The notes beneath the pieces were generated by a model, which saw only the letters and a list, made by a program, of their open reading frames with translations, was not told where the DNA came from and searched no databases. Shown here piece after piece: positions 1-7,016 of a stretch of DNA of 11,467 nt (its first letter is position 1; every line of letters starts with the position of its first letter). Source of the DNA: Rhodospirillaceae bacterium UBA4468 (lineage in GTDB: Bacteria > Pseudomonadota > Alphaproteobacteria > Rhodospirillales > Casp-alpha2); NCBI GenBank assembly GCA_002389385.1, contig DGOK01000061.1:1-11467 (forward strand), read 5' to 3'. Made by a program: the position numbers and the translations under genes.

Positions 1-1341
1 CTCAGGTGATGCAAAATCAAGATAATCGATCGGTGTATTCTCAATCACTGTTAAATCACGTGACGGATCAACATTGGTTGAGAGCGCCCAAATCACATCA
101 TTCCAGTCGCGCGCATTGATGTCCTCATCAACAACGATGACAAACTTTGTGTACATAAACTGTCGTAGATATGACCAAACGGCCATCATCACCCGCTTGG
201 CATGACCGGGATAAGCTTTCTTCATGGAAACCACGGCAACACGGTACGAACACCCTTCTGGCGGCAACCAGAAATCAACGATTTCCGGAAATTGCTGTTG
301 CAGTAACGGCACGAACACATCGTTAAGCGCTTCACCTAGAACCGCAGGCTCATCAGGCGGACGCCCCGTATATGTAGACAAGTAAATCGGATTTTTGCGC
401 ATCGTCACGGCAGTAACAGTGAACACAGGGAACGGCTCAACCGAATTATAATATCCGGTATGGTCACCATAAGGGCCTTCGTCAGAATAATCACTAAGCG
501 ACACAGTGCCCTCGATAACGATTTCCGCCGAAGCCGGCACTTTAAGCGGCTGCGTAATACAATCGACCAGATCCACCTTCTTGCCACGAAGCAGGCCCGC
601 AAATTGATATTCTGACAATGTATCAGGCACCGGTGTAACCGCTGCCAAAATTGTCCCTGGATCAGCGCCGAGAACGGCTGCAGCTGGTAACGGTTCAGGC
701 TTTTCTGATTTCCATCTTTGATGATGCTGCGCCCCGCCCCTATGTTTAAGCCAGCGCATCAGCGTTGTGTTCTTGCCTGTGACCTGCATTCGGTAAATGC
801 CCAGATTAAAGCCATCTCGCCGATCGTCACCAGGACCTTTCGTGACAACGAGTGGCCAGGTTATCAATGGTGCCGGCTCGCCCGGCCAGCAGGTCTGGAT
901 AGGCAGCTTGGACAAGTCGATATCATCGCCCGTCATCACCACTTCCTGACAATAAGCCGTCGTGGCGTCTTTCGGCTTCATTGCCATCACAGTCTTCAAA
1001 AGAGGCAACATCTCAACGGCTTCACGCCAGCCACCCGGGGGCTCTGGTTGGCGAAGAAACGCAAGGGTTTCGCCGACTTCGCGAAGCTCAGACGGTTCGC
1101 GGTTCATGCCCCACGCCACACGTTCAACTGTACCAAATAAATTCACCAGCACAGGCATATCCGACGGAGTGCCGTCAGCTTTGATGACGTTTTCGAAAAG
1201 AATCGCCGGGCCACCCTCAGCAATCACACGCGTTTGAATTTCAGTCATTTCAAGAACGCTAGACACAGGCTTGCTCACGCGCACAAGTTTTCCTGATTCT
1301 TCCAAGCGTTGCATGAACTCTCTTAACGACGCATAAGCCAT
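1..1341 (-). CDS. ubiD: UbiD, 3-polyprenyl-4-hydroxybenzoate decarboxylase (C-terminus cut by window edge)
   Basis: UbiD removes the carboxyl group from polyprenyl-4-hydroxybenzoate in ubiquinone synthesis, using prenylated FMN made by UbiX (family knowledge). Reading the minus strand from ATG at 1341 gives 447 uninterrupted codons to the edge. E. coli UbiD has just under 500 residues, so roughly 50 C-terminal residues are missing. Visible landmarks, by my count: N179 followed by IYR (182-184), RWLKHRGG (196-203), an Asp/Glu-rich stretch with E277, and EGPYGDHTGYY with D293. These match the metal-binding Asn and Glu, the prFMN-contact segments and the proton-donor Asp of E. coli UbiD. The N-terminus (MAYASLREFM) is of true UbiD type rather than a distant decarboxylase. 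The start is supported by AGGAG 8 nt upstream (1350-1354). A UbiD-like aromatic decarboxylase with another substrate remains possible but less likely. Confidence 0.93.
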   Translation of the reverse strand, partial: MAYASLREFMQRLEESGKLVRVSKPVSSVLEMTEIQTRVIAEGGPAILFENVIKADGTPSDMPVLVNLFGTVERVAWGMNREPSELREVGETLAFLRQPEPPGGWREAVEMLPLLKTVMAMKPKDATTAYCQEVVMTGDDIDLSKLPIQTCWPGEPAPLITWPLVVTKGPGDDRRDGFNLGIYRMQVTGKNTTLMRWLKHRGGAQHHQRWKSEKPEPLPAAAVLGADPGTILAAVTPVPDTLSEYQFAGLLRGKKVDLVDCITQPLKVPASAEIVIEGTVSLSDYSDEGPYGDHTGYYNSVEPFPVFTVTAVTMRKNPIYLSTYTGRPPDEPAVLGEALNDVFVPLLQQQFPEIVDFWLPPEGCSYRVAVVSMKKAYPGHAKRVMMAVWSYLRQFMYTKFVIVVDEDINARDWNDVIWALSTNVDPSRDLTVIENTPIDYLDFASPE

Positions 1342-1521
1342 AAATGACGCTCCTTTTCTGGCGCAAAGTTGCCCCGTTACCCCCCTTACGGTCAAGCACG
1401 GTCGAAATTTCGCCAAAGTCAGCCCCGAGCATTGGCAATCAATGGGTTAACCGTCTAAAGTCCGGCTTGGGTATATGGGATTGCGCCATCAAAAGCGCGC
1501 ACCAGCAGGACAAGCGGAAAT

Positions 1522-2073
1522 ATGGCCGACGGGATTACTGATACCAATGAAGTGCTTAGCGCTTCAAGCCTTCAACGTCTGATTGATATTGGCATCGCAC
1601 TTTCTGCAGAACGTGACACCAACGTTCTGATGGAAACGATTCTGCTTGAAGCCAAGAGCTTATCCAACACCGACGGTGGAACGCTTTATATACACACAAA
1701 AGACAATCGTTTGCGCTTTGAAATCATGCGCACCGATAGCCTGGACATCGCCATGGGCGGTACAACAGGGAAAGATATAAACTTTCCACCATTGGCACTT
1801 TATGACGCTAAAACCGGCGAAGAAAACCATAAAAACGTGGCCTCAGCTGCGGCTTTGACTGGCAAATCAATCAATGATCCAGATGCCTACGAAAGTGACG
1901 ACTTCGATTTTTCGGGCACTAAGAAAATTGACGAAGGTACTGGATACAGATCGAAGTCATTTTTGTGTGTGCCCTTAAGGAACTCTCAAGAAGAAGTTAT
2001 CGGCGTGTTGCAGCTCTTGAATGCTGTTGATATCGAACAATACATGCCCAAAGCTGACGCTGGGGACGACTAA
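1522..2073 (+). CDS. Short GAF-domain protein (GAF/HD-GYP-type sensor domain without output domain)
   Basis: The 183-aa protein is almost entirely one GAF domain (about residues 15-168). Its pattern is LIDIGIALSAERD, then DGGTLYIH, FEIMRTDSL, AMGGTTGK, NHKNVASAAALTGKSIN, TGYRSKSFLCVPL and VIGVLQLLNA. This closely resembles the N-terminal GAF of alphaproteobacterial GAF/HD-GYP proteins, which are putative cyclic-di-GMP phosphodiesterases. Here the protein stops about 13 residues after the last core strand, at tandem stops TAA TAG, so the final GAF helix is short or absent and there is no HD-GYP or other output domain. It is cytosolic, with no membrane segment. The start ATG has a weak AGGA-containing site upstream (1507-1510). 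The yaiI gene starts 6 nt downstream in the same reading frame, so the two are probably co-transcribed. It could be a free-standing regulatory GAF protein or a decayed remnant. Ligand and partner cannot be told. Confidence 0.8.
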   Translation: MADGITDTNEVLSASSLQRLIDIGIALSAERDTNVLMETILLEAKSLSNTDGGTLYIHTKDNRLRFEIMRTDSLDIAMGGTTGKDINFPPLALYDAKTGEENHKNVASAAALTGKSINDPDAYESDDFDFSGTKKIDEGTGYRSKSFLCVPLRNSQEEVIGVLQLLNAVDIEQYMPKADAGDD

Positions 2074-2079
2074 TAGCAT

Positions 2080-2529
2080 ATGGTTGAGATCTACGTCGAT
2101 GCCGATGCCTGCCCTGTCAAAGACGAAACTGTCAGTGTCGCTGCCCGGCATAACCTCAAAACAATTATGGTTTGTGATGGTGGGATCCGCCCCTACCCAA
2201 GCGACATGGTTGAACTGGTCATCGTCGCCCAAGGCGCTGATGCCGCTGATGACTGGATTGCAGACAATATCAAAACTGCGGATGTATGCGTGACCAATGA
2301 TATTCCTCTGGCAGCAAGATGCCTGGAGAAAGGTGCGCTGGCCATAAAGCCAAATGGAGAGCCCTTCACCGAAAGCAGTATTGGCATGGCTTTGGCGAAC
2401 CGCGAATTGATGCAGGGGCTCCGCGAAACAGGACAGATTACCGGTGGCCCACGCCCCTATGGCAAAAGTGATCGTTCTGCGTTTTTGAATACGCTTGAGA
2501 CGACCGTGCAAAAGGCACTGCGCAATTAA
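2080..2529 (+). CDS. yaiI: YaiI/YqxD family protein (UPF0178, DUF188)
   Basis: This 149-aa protein has the full length and pattern of the UPF0178/DUF188 family. The start is IYVDADACPVKDE with paired Asp residues. VCDGG follows, then IVAQGADAADDWIADN, VTNDIPLA, GALAIKPNGEPF and the C-terminal ITGGPRPYGKSDRSAF. The conserved acidic residues near the N-terminus and in the DAADD and TNDIPLA segments suggest a metal-dependent PIN-like nuclease fold, but the biochemical role of the family is not established to my knowledge. It is a soluble cytosolic protein. The ATG follows the stop codons of the GAF gene by only 6 nt, with a weak GGGGA (2062-2066) rather far upstream, so translation may be coupled to the upstream gene. 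Nothing about its length or motifs is unusual. Confidence 0.92.
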   Translation: MVEIYVDADACPVKDETVSVAARHNLKTIMVCDGGIRPYPSDMVELVIVAQGADAADDWIADNIKTADVCVTNDIPLAARCLEKGALAIKPNGEPFTESSIGMALANRELMQGLRETGQITGGPRPYGKSDRSAFLNTLETTVQKALRN

Positions 2530-2552
2530 CACATCAAATGTCGTTCATGAAA

Positions 2553-2582
2553 TTGACAACACCTGCGCCTAAGGCGCATCAT
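2553..2582 (+). promoter_or_regulatory. Candidate promoter of the B12-riboswitch operon, with internal inverted repeat
   Basis: A perfect TTGACA (2553-2558) is followed after 18 nt by CATCAT (2577-2582), a 4-of-6 match to a -10 box. It lies just upstream of the riboswitch aptamer, where the transcript should begin. The spacer holds a perfect 6-bp inverted repeat, TGCGCC-TAA-GGCGCA (2564-2578). This could be an operator or the stem of a weak terminator for yaiI, but no T-run follows. The -10 match is poor, so this is a moderate-to-low call. Confidence 0.4.
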
Positions 2583-2589
2583 CTTAAAG

Positions 2590-2783
2590 TGAAGGTTCCT
2601 CGGGAAAGACGATAAAGTCTTGGGGACTAATAGGGAACACGGGAACGATCTACCCATCAGGGGATTTATACCCGGGCTGCCCCCGCAACTGTAAGCGGTA
2701 TGCCGAGAGTTAAATGTCACTGATCTTAAAAGATTGGGAAGGCGACTTAAGGTAATTACCCGCGAGCCAGGAGACCTGCCTTT
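2590..2783 (+). ncRNA. Cobalamin (B12) riboswitch
   Basis: The hallmark blocks of the cobalamin aptamer appear in order: AGGTTCCTCGGGAA at the 5' end (about 2593-2606), a GGGAA/GGGAAC region, the highly conserved core GCTGCCCCCGCAACTGTAA (about 2677-2695), GTCACTG, GGGAAGGC, and the B12 box GCGAGCCAGGAGACCTGCC (2762-2780). The 5' AGGT and 3' ACCT can pair to close P1. A hairpin CGACA-TG-TGTCG (2792-2803) follows and may belong to the expression platform. The cbtB ribosome binding site GGAGG (2826-2830) is about 50 nt past the B12 box, which fits translational control by sequestration, though I could not identify a clear anti-SD strand. It should repress the cbtBA operon when adenosyl- or other cobalamin is plentiful (family knowledge). 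Confidence 0.96.
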
Positions 2784-2835
2784 GCATCGGACGACATGTG
2801 TCGCCGGTAAATTTAAATCGAACTCGGAGGGAGTT

Positions 2836-3021
2836 ATGATGGATCAAGTTCAACAAGCTTCAATTACGACACCACTATCATTACAGCAACGCGTTACAGC
2901 AGCACTCTGTGCATTAATGCTTGGAAGTTTTCTTGTATTTGGCGTCGGCATGGCCAACTCAGATACACTCCACAATGCAGCACACGACGGCCGGCACGCT
3001 TTCGCATTTCCTTGCCACTGA
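2836..3021 (+). CDS. cbtB: CbtB, small subunit of predicted cobalt transporter
   Basis: CbtB is the small partner of CbtA in a cobalt uptake system predicted from its association with B12 riboswitches (established knowledge). The 61-aa protein has one hydrophobic membrane helix (about 20-40). Its conserved C-terminal His/Cys tail is HNAAHDGRHAFAFPCH, with H46, H50, H54, C60 and H61 as probable cobalt ligands. GGAGG at 2826-2830 lies 5 nt before the ATG at 2836 and 8 nt before the next ATG at 2839, so MM or M starts are both possible. An in-frame extension back to 2734 exists but runs through the riboswitch B12 box and is not a real N-terminus. The gene sits directly under the riboswitch, with cbtA 21 nt downstream. 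Confidence 0.93.
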   Translation: MMDQVQQASITTPLSLQQRVTAALCALMLGSFLVFGVGMANSDTLHNAAHDGRHAFAFPCH

Positions 3022-3042
3022 TCTCTATCTGAGGACAAGTCT

Positions 3043-3741
3043 ATGATTGGACGGATTTTTCTGGCTGCGCTCGCGGCTGGCTTGCTTGCTGGTGTCTTCG
3101 TTTCAGGCGCTCAAATGTTAAAAGTTGTTCCCTTAATTCATATGGCTGAGCAGTACGAAGGCGAATCCCCTAATCCTGCGCCTCATAGTCACAATAGCGC
3201 GTCGACAGACGCGCACCACCATCATGGTGACGCTTGGGCGCCAGGAGACGGCTTTGAGCGCATGGCGTTTACCGTTTTGACCAATATCCTCGCAAGTGTT
3301 GGCTTTGGGCTTTTACTTGCAGCAGGCATGGCACTACGCGGCCAACTTGTCGGTTGGCGCAACGGTATTATCTGGGGTGGATGCGGGTATCTTGCATTCT
3401 CCTTCCTCCCTGCCTTGGGCTTACCGCCTGAATTACCAGGCATGGCAGCGGGTGATCTTGCCGGACGTCAAACCTGGTGGCTCATGACTGCGGCTTCTTC
3501 AGCTGGCGGTATCGCATTGATTTTATTGGCCCCAAAATGGGCTTTCCGTGTGCTGGGTGCGGCTTTGTTAATCATGCCGCATTTTGTTGGCGCGCCGCAC
3601 CCCCATGAGTTCGATAGCAACGTTCCTGCAGAACTCGCAGCACAATACGTCACTGCTTCCCTTGTCACAGCAGGCTTGTTCTGGCTGCTTTTAGGCGGAC
3701 TTGTAGCGCAGTTCATTGATCGCGGGCTATCCGCCGAATGA
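3043..3741 (+). CDS. cbtA: CbtA, membrane subunit of predicted cobalt transporter
   Basis: The 232-aa inner-membrane protein has about five to six hydrophobic helices (roughly 5-27, 74-97, 106-127, 145-163, 167-183 and 203-226). The loop after the first helix is rich in histidine: HSH at 48-50 and HHHHG at 58-62. A second cluster, PHFVGAPHPHEF (179-190), follows the fifth helix. Both are plausible cobalt-binding elements. The conserved start MIGRIFLAALAAGLLAG is typical of CbtA. The start codon has GAGGA (3031-3035) upstream. The stop overlaps the next gene in an ATGA (3738-3741), showing translational coupling. Expression should follow the upstream B12 riboswitch. Metal specificity is inferred from family and context, not shown. 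Confidence 0.92.
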   Translation: MIGRIFLAALAAGLLAGVFVSGAQMLKVVPLIHMAEQYEGESPNPAPHSHNSASTDAHHHHGDAWAPGDGFERMAFTVLTNILASVGFGLLLAAGMALRGQLVGWRNGIIWGGCGYLAFSFLPALGLPPELPGMAAGDLAGRQTWWLMTAASSAGGIALILLAPKWAFRVLGAALLIMPHFVGAPHPHEFDSNVPAELAAQYVTASLVTAGLFWLLLGGLVAQFIDRGLSAE

Positions 3742-4493
3742 GCTTAAACTGGGAAGATACGAGCACAGATAAGGCCGAGCGCTTAACCCGAGCGCTTGGC
3801 TATCCGTACCCCATCCCGGATCATTCTTATGTCGTTTATAATGGTGACGTCTCGCCGATGCTCAGAGACCAAGCGGCGCATTTGCGCGAAGGTCGAAGAC
3901 CTGTGTTGGCTGTTGGCTCAAATCAATCACCAGCACAAATCATCCGCAAGTTTAACGGCCCCGATTGGCCAAATGTCCCTTGCGAACGCTGCACCATGCA
4001 TGATTTCGATACCGTCTTTTCCACACATATCGCACACTACGGATCTATCGCCGCAGCCCTTCATCCATCACCCGGAACCAAAGTGAATTTATTCATAAAC
4101 TGGCTCCATGAACACCATATGGATCGCATGCATGCCACGGAGTTAGGTAATGAGAACTATGTGTTTGCAGAACTCGAAGACATTAAAATAGAAACTGACT
4201 TTGGCTTGGAGCTCTCACAGATATTCTTTTATCTTGGCAATGCCGGCGCTTTTGCACCAGGTGGCTCCCCTATTCCACTTGCTGAAGTCGCTGCAGAAGG
4301 ACGGAATTGGGAGGCGCTTGATCAATTAGGCGTTCAAGAAAAACTACACCAGTTGCTTGCCTTTGAAGACGGCTTAGACGAATTCATTGCAAGCTCGATA
4401 AGCGATAGCGACTTACGACAACAACGAGCAAACTTTATGAATAGTCACACCGTTTCATTCGGACACCCATCGTTAAAGGTGATTAAGAAGTAA
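3738..4493 (+). CDS. Unrecognised protein with GGCT-like features, third gene of the B12-regulated operon
   Basis: I cannot name this 251-aa soluble protein. The middle part resembles the gamma-glutamylcyclotransferase-like fold: LAVGSN (57-62) looks like the substrate-loop YGSN motif. AALHPSPGTKV (106-116) looks like the usual 'aTl.P.pG..V' strand. E135 in HATELGNENYVF falls near where the catalytic Glu is expected. The Tyr of YGSN is replaced by Val. Possible metal ligands stand out: CERCTMH (C82, C85, H88), HIAHYG (H97, H100) and LHEHHMDRMH (H124, H126, H127, H132). There is no signal peptide or membrane helix. The start overlaps the cbtA stop by 4 nt, so translation is tied to cbtA and expression should respond to B12. 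A role in cobalt handling or in amide/peptide chemistry of a corrinoid precursor is speculation from context. Confidence 0.75.
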   Translation: MSLNWEDTSTDKAERLTRALGYPYPIPDHSYVVYNGDVSPMLRDQAAHLREGRRPVLAVGSNQSPAQIIRKFNGPDWPNVPCERCTMHDFDTVFSTHIAHYGSIAAALHPSPGTKVNLFINWLHEHHMDRMHATELGNENYVFAELEDIKIETDFGLELSQIFFYLGNAGAFAPGGSPIPLAEVAAEGRNWEALDQLGVQEKLHQLLAFEDGLDEFIASSISDSDLRQQRANFMNSHTVSFGHPSLKVIKK

Positions 4494-4536
4494 AACGGGA
4501 CAGAAATAACTTATTTATCCAATAGGTCATATTTTG

Positions 4537-5391
4537 ATGAAAAAGAACGCTGTTTCATGGCACCTCGCCTTTCCACTCATTTTATTAATTCTTCTTATTT
4601 CTGCGTGTCAAACGATCGACAAAACACGCTCTGACCTGCCTGCATCCAAAGACCAAAGCCTTACAATCATGTCGTACAATATCCGCCTTGGCCTTGGCCA
4701 AGAAGACCATAAGGGCGATATATATCGAATGCCGTGGGGAAGAAATCTTGACGCTGTTATCGCTGCTATTCGTGCTGGAAATGCTGATATTATTGGACTT
4801 CAGGAGGTTGCCGGCGTCCCAAAAGCGCGAAAAATTGCTGACGCACTTAATATGAATTTCGTTTTTGAATGGCGTCAGACCAGTAGTTCTCGATTACCCT
4901 GGTGGGGAGTCGCTATCTTGTCTCCCCATCCGATCATCTCATCACGCGGCGCACAAATTAGCACTGGGCGTGGAAACACGCGCCACATTATTCTGGCAAA
5001 TATTACCTCGCCAAACGGCCAAGTGACTGTAGTCAATATTCATAAAGATAAAGATCTGAAAGATGGCTTATCTTTTGAAAACATACTCAAAGAAATCGAA
5101 GCCGAAAAAGATTCCGTTCTTTTAATTGGCAACCTTAACGTCAAACCGAATGATCCCAGGTTAGCGTCATTCCTTAAGGAATTTACAGATACGGCAAAGG
5201 CTGCGCCGACCAAAACAGCACGTGAGGCCGAAGCACGCGGAACATTTGTTCGCTCAAAGCAACGACGGATTGATTACGTGTTTTCCGAAACGAGTAAGTT
5301 TCATGTTCTTGATGCTTTTCTGCTCACAAAGGAATACCAATCCGCTTCCGATCACATCGCATATGTCGTAAAAGTGAAATTAATAAAATGA
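4537..5391 (+). CDS. Lipoprotein of the endonuclease/exonuclease/phosphatase (EEP) family, with altered GDxN motif
   Basis: The 284-aa protein opens with a lipoprotein signal: KK, a hydrophobic stretch (11-22), then lipobox ISAC with C24 as the lipidated residue and Q25 after it, pointing to the outer membrane. The rest is an EEP (DNase I/APE1-like) domain. N48 lies in MSYNIR and E90 in IIGLQEV. H169 lies in VVNIHKD, followed by LLIGNLNVKP (196-204), D246 in RRIDYVF and D272-H273 in SASDH. The family's GDxN motif reads GNLN here, so the catalytic Asp is Asn199, which would be expected to weaken hydrolysis. ATG 4537 is preferred; a TTG directly before it would add only one residue. The gene follows the GGCT-like gene by 43 nt and overlaps the HAD gene by ATGA (5388-5391). 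The substrate (DNA, phospholipid or phosphoester) is unknown. Confidence 0.85.
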   Translation: MKKNAVSWHLAFPLILLILLISACQTIDKTRSDLPASKDQSLTIMSYNIRLGLGQEDHKGDIYRMPWGRNLDAVIAAIRAGNADIIGLQEVAGVPKARKIADALNMNFVFEWRQTSSSRLPWWGVAILSPHPIISSRGAQISTGRGNTRHIILANITSPNGQVTVVNIHKDKDLKDGLSFENILKEIEAEKDSVLLIGNLNVKPNDPRLASFLKEFTDTAKAAPTKTAREAEARGTFVRSKQRRIDYVFSETSKFHVLDAFLLTKEYQSASDHIAYVVKVKLIK

Positions 5392-6002
5392 CTAAAATAA
5401 AAGCCATCATTTTTGACCTTGGTGGCGTGCTTATCGATTTCTCAGGGATGACCGACATCAGATCGATGATGCGCAAAGATCCTGGCCTGGATGCGATACG
5501 TCCCCGGTGGATTACTTGCCCAACAATTTCCGCTTTCGAGCGAGGCGAAATATCCTCAGATACATTTGCATCAGAGTTTACTCAAACTTGGGACCTACAG
5601 ATAGAGCCTGATGATTTTATCAGTGTCTTTAAATCATGGATTAAGGGGACACTTCCGGGCACAGAACAGCTTTTGGTATCACTCAGGCCTCATTACACCC
5701 TCGCCTGCTTAAGTAATACCAATCCGCTTCATTGGTCACAGATGATGCATGACATAGGCTTGTATTCACAGTTGGATCAACATTTTGCATCACACACTTT
5801 GGGGCGCATGAAGCCAGACCCGAATGTATTTGCCGACGTCTGCGCAGAGATGGGCTTTGCGCCAAGCGAGGTGGTCTTCTTCGATGATGGCGTTGAGAAT
5901 ATAGAAGGGGCTAAACAGGCTGGCCTCAGCGCTTATCAAGTTCAGAGCCCTGGCGATATTACCATGAAATTGAAAGCACTTGGCCTGATGTCACGCAGCT
6001 GA
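5388..6002 (+). CDS. HAD-superfamily hydrolase (YihX-like, subfamily IA)
   Basis: This 204-aa cytosolic phosphatase-like protein has all four HAD motifs: I, FDLGGVL with nucleophile D10; II, LSNTN with S109/N110; III, K142 in RMKPDP; IV, FFDDG with D166/D167. A helical cap lies between about 20 and 90. The residue two after the nucleophile is Gly (DLG) rather than Asp, which is normal for the YihX-like branch that includes the alpha-glucose-1-phosphate phosphatase YihX. The substrate is probably a small phosphate ester, but it cannot be assigned. The start codon overlaps the stop of the EEP lipoprotein gene (ATGA), so the two are co-translated and may be controlled with the cbt genes. It converges on the dioxygenase gene with a 22-nt gap. 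Confidence 0.88.
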   Translation: MTKIKAIIFDLGGVLIDFSGMTDIRSMMRKDPGLDAIRPRWITCPTISAFERGEISSDTFASEFTQTWDLQIEPDDFISVFKSWIKGTLPGTEQLLVSLRPHYTLACLSNTNPLHWSQMMHDIGLYSQLDQHFASHTLGRMKPDPNVFADVCAEMGFAPSEVVFFDDGVENIEGAKQAGLSAYQVQSPGDITMKLKALGLMSRS

Positions 6003-6024
6003 CAGAACCTTAAACACAACAATC

Positions 6025-6903
6025 TCAGTCTTTTATTAAAGTTGGTTTTTCGCCCGCAATCGTCACCCGGTGCATGACCCGGCGAAAGCCGTGATAGTCA
6101 TTAATTGGATTATGCTGTGAGGCATAATTGTCCCAGAACGCCATAGAGCCGGGCGTCCAATTAAATCGACAGGTAAATTCTGGTCGGGTCTGGTGTGCAT
6201 AGAGGAACTTTAATAATGGCTCGCTCTCTTCTAACGTCAGTTCTTTAAAACGTTCGGTATGCCCGGAATTCACATAAAGCGCTTTTCGTCCTGTCCGCGG
6301 ATGTTTGATGACGGCTGGGTGCTCCGCAATCAGTGCTTTTCGCTCAACGCCATCTTCTTTAATCCGGTCCTCACGTGTGCGTGTGACTTCTGCTTTTGCA
6401 GAATTCTGCATCAAGGTCAGCGTCTCTAGATACCCCTGCAAACTCGGCGACAATGTCTCATAAGCCATGTGCATGTTCGCAAAAAGTGTATCCCCACCAT
6501 ATGGCGGCAGTTCAACAGCATAAAGCATCGCCCCCATCGGTGGCTTTTCTAGATACGTCGTGTCCGCATGCCAGATACCACCAAAGTTCACCCGCTCGTC
6601 CGCATTTTTGACGACGGGCACAACCTCATCAGAGCCATCCAGGCCCTTCACCATCGGATAAGGGATCAAGGCGCCAAATCGTGCGGCAAAGGCTGCCTGG
6701 CGCTTAGGTTCGAGGTTCTGGTCCCTAAAAAAGATCACATGATGTTCGTTTAAAGCTTCAGTAATCTCATCAATGACGTCTTGGTCTAAATCCTCAGACG
6801 TATCCACGCCAAAAATCTCAGCACCGATCGTGCCAGCCAATCGTTTAACCTTTATGTGGTTGTATTCATTGAAAAATTTAGGTGGTTCCCAGTCGCTCAA
6901 CAT
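6025..6903 (-). CDS. TauD/TfdA-family Fe(II)/2-oxoglutarate dioxygenase
   Basis: The 292-aa protein has the fold and length of the TauD/TfdA family (TauD is 283 aa), which hydroxylates substrates such as taurine using O2 and 2-oxoglutarate. The metal triad is visible: H112 and D114 in GIWHADTTY, and distal H264 in ASQHNPINDY. R275 in FRRVMHR, 11 residues after the distal His, matches the 2-oxoglutarate-binding Arg of TauD, and MHRVTIAGE follows. I chose ATG 6903 (MLSDWEPP) because the family core begins soon after and TGGAG lies 12 nt upstream; an in-frame TTG at 6978 would add 25 residues unlike the family. The gene is divergent from the FAD/GcvT fusion with a 202-nt shared upstream region, which suggests linked regulation. 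The substrate could be a sulfonate, a betaine or a related compound. Confidence 0.92.
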   Translation of the reverse strand: MLSDWEPPKFFNEYNHIKVKRLAGTIGAEIFGVDTSEDLDQDVIDEITEALNEHHVIFFRDQNLEPKRQAAFAARFGALIPYPMVKGLDGSDEVVPVVKNADERVNFGGIWHADTTYLEKPPMGAMLYAVELPPYGGDTLFANMHMAYETLSPSLQGYLETLTLMQNSAKAEVTRTREDRIKEDGVERKALIAEHPAVIKHPRTGRKALYVNSGHTERFKELTLEESEPLLKFLYAHQTRPEFTCRFNWTPGSMAFWDNYASQHNPINDYHGFRRVMHRVTIAGEKPTLIKD

Positions 6904-6995
6904 GATTTTTATATTCTCCAGAGGGGATATTTGGATAAAAAGCTCATATAGCCTAAACCGGGCAATAGAGTTCGGCAATTACGTATTGGCGAATC

Positions 6996-7014
6996 CGGGA
7001 CATTGATTGTCGCG
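6996..7014. promoter_or_regulatory. Inverted repeat shared with the corrinoid operon (copy A)
   Basis: CGGGACA-TTGAT-TGTCGCG forms a GACA-N5-TGTC inverted repeat with near-symmetrical flanks. It ends 91 nt before the ATG at 7106 and lies between the divergent dioxygenase and FAD/GcvT genes. Nearly the same element (CGGGACA-AACA-TGTCGCA) lies at 9769-9786 upstream of the corrinoid protein gene. Two copies at similar distances before related genes suggest a shared transcription-factor site. AraC-type regulators of betaine catabolism are one candidate class, but no regulator is in the window. Confidence 0.5.
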
Positions 7015-7016
7015 AA

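Noticed and set aside
718..1237. Open frames on the plus strand opposite ubiD
   Set aside because: They are antisense shadows of a clearly coding minus strand and show no family pattern.
1403..1412. Palindrome CGAAATTTCG between ubiD and the GAF gene
   Set aside because: A single 10-bp palindrome without a second copy or a clear promoter beside it; chance is likely.
1975..2532. 185-codon open frame on the minus strand opposite yaiI
   Set aside because: It overlaps yaiI completely and the end of the GAF gene, both with clear family motifs; its own translation resembles nothing.
2792..2803. CGACATGTGTCG as a third copy of the shared GACA/TGTC operator
   Set aside because: Its centre is only 2 nt and it sits just after the B12 box, so it is more likely part of the riboswitch expression platform.
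2734..2835. In-frame N-terminal extension of CbtB
   Set aside because: It runs through the B12 box of the riboswitch and has no family-like sequence; GGAGG before 2836 marks the real start.
5388..6002. Missing second Asp in HAD motif I (DLG) as a sign of inactivity
   Set aside because: This is usual for the YihX-like branch and so not a defect.
6003..6045. Possible bidirectional terminator between the HAD and dioxygenase genes
   Set aside because: Only a 4-bp CTTT/AAAG stem and imperfect AACC/GGTT pairing can be drawn, which is too weak to call.
6904..6978. 25-residue N-terminal extension of the dioxygenase from TTG 6978
   Set aside because: The extension is unlike the family, and ATG 6903 with an upstream GGAG fits the expected length.
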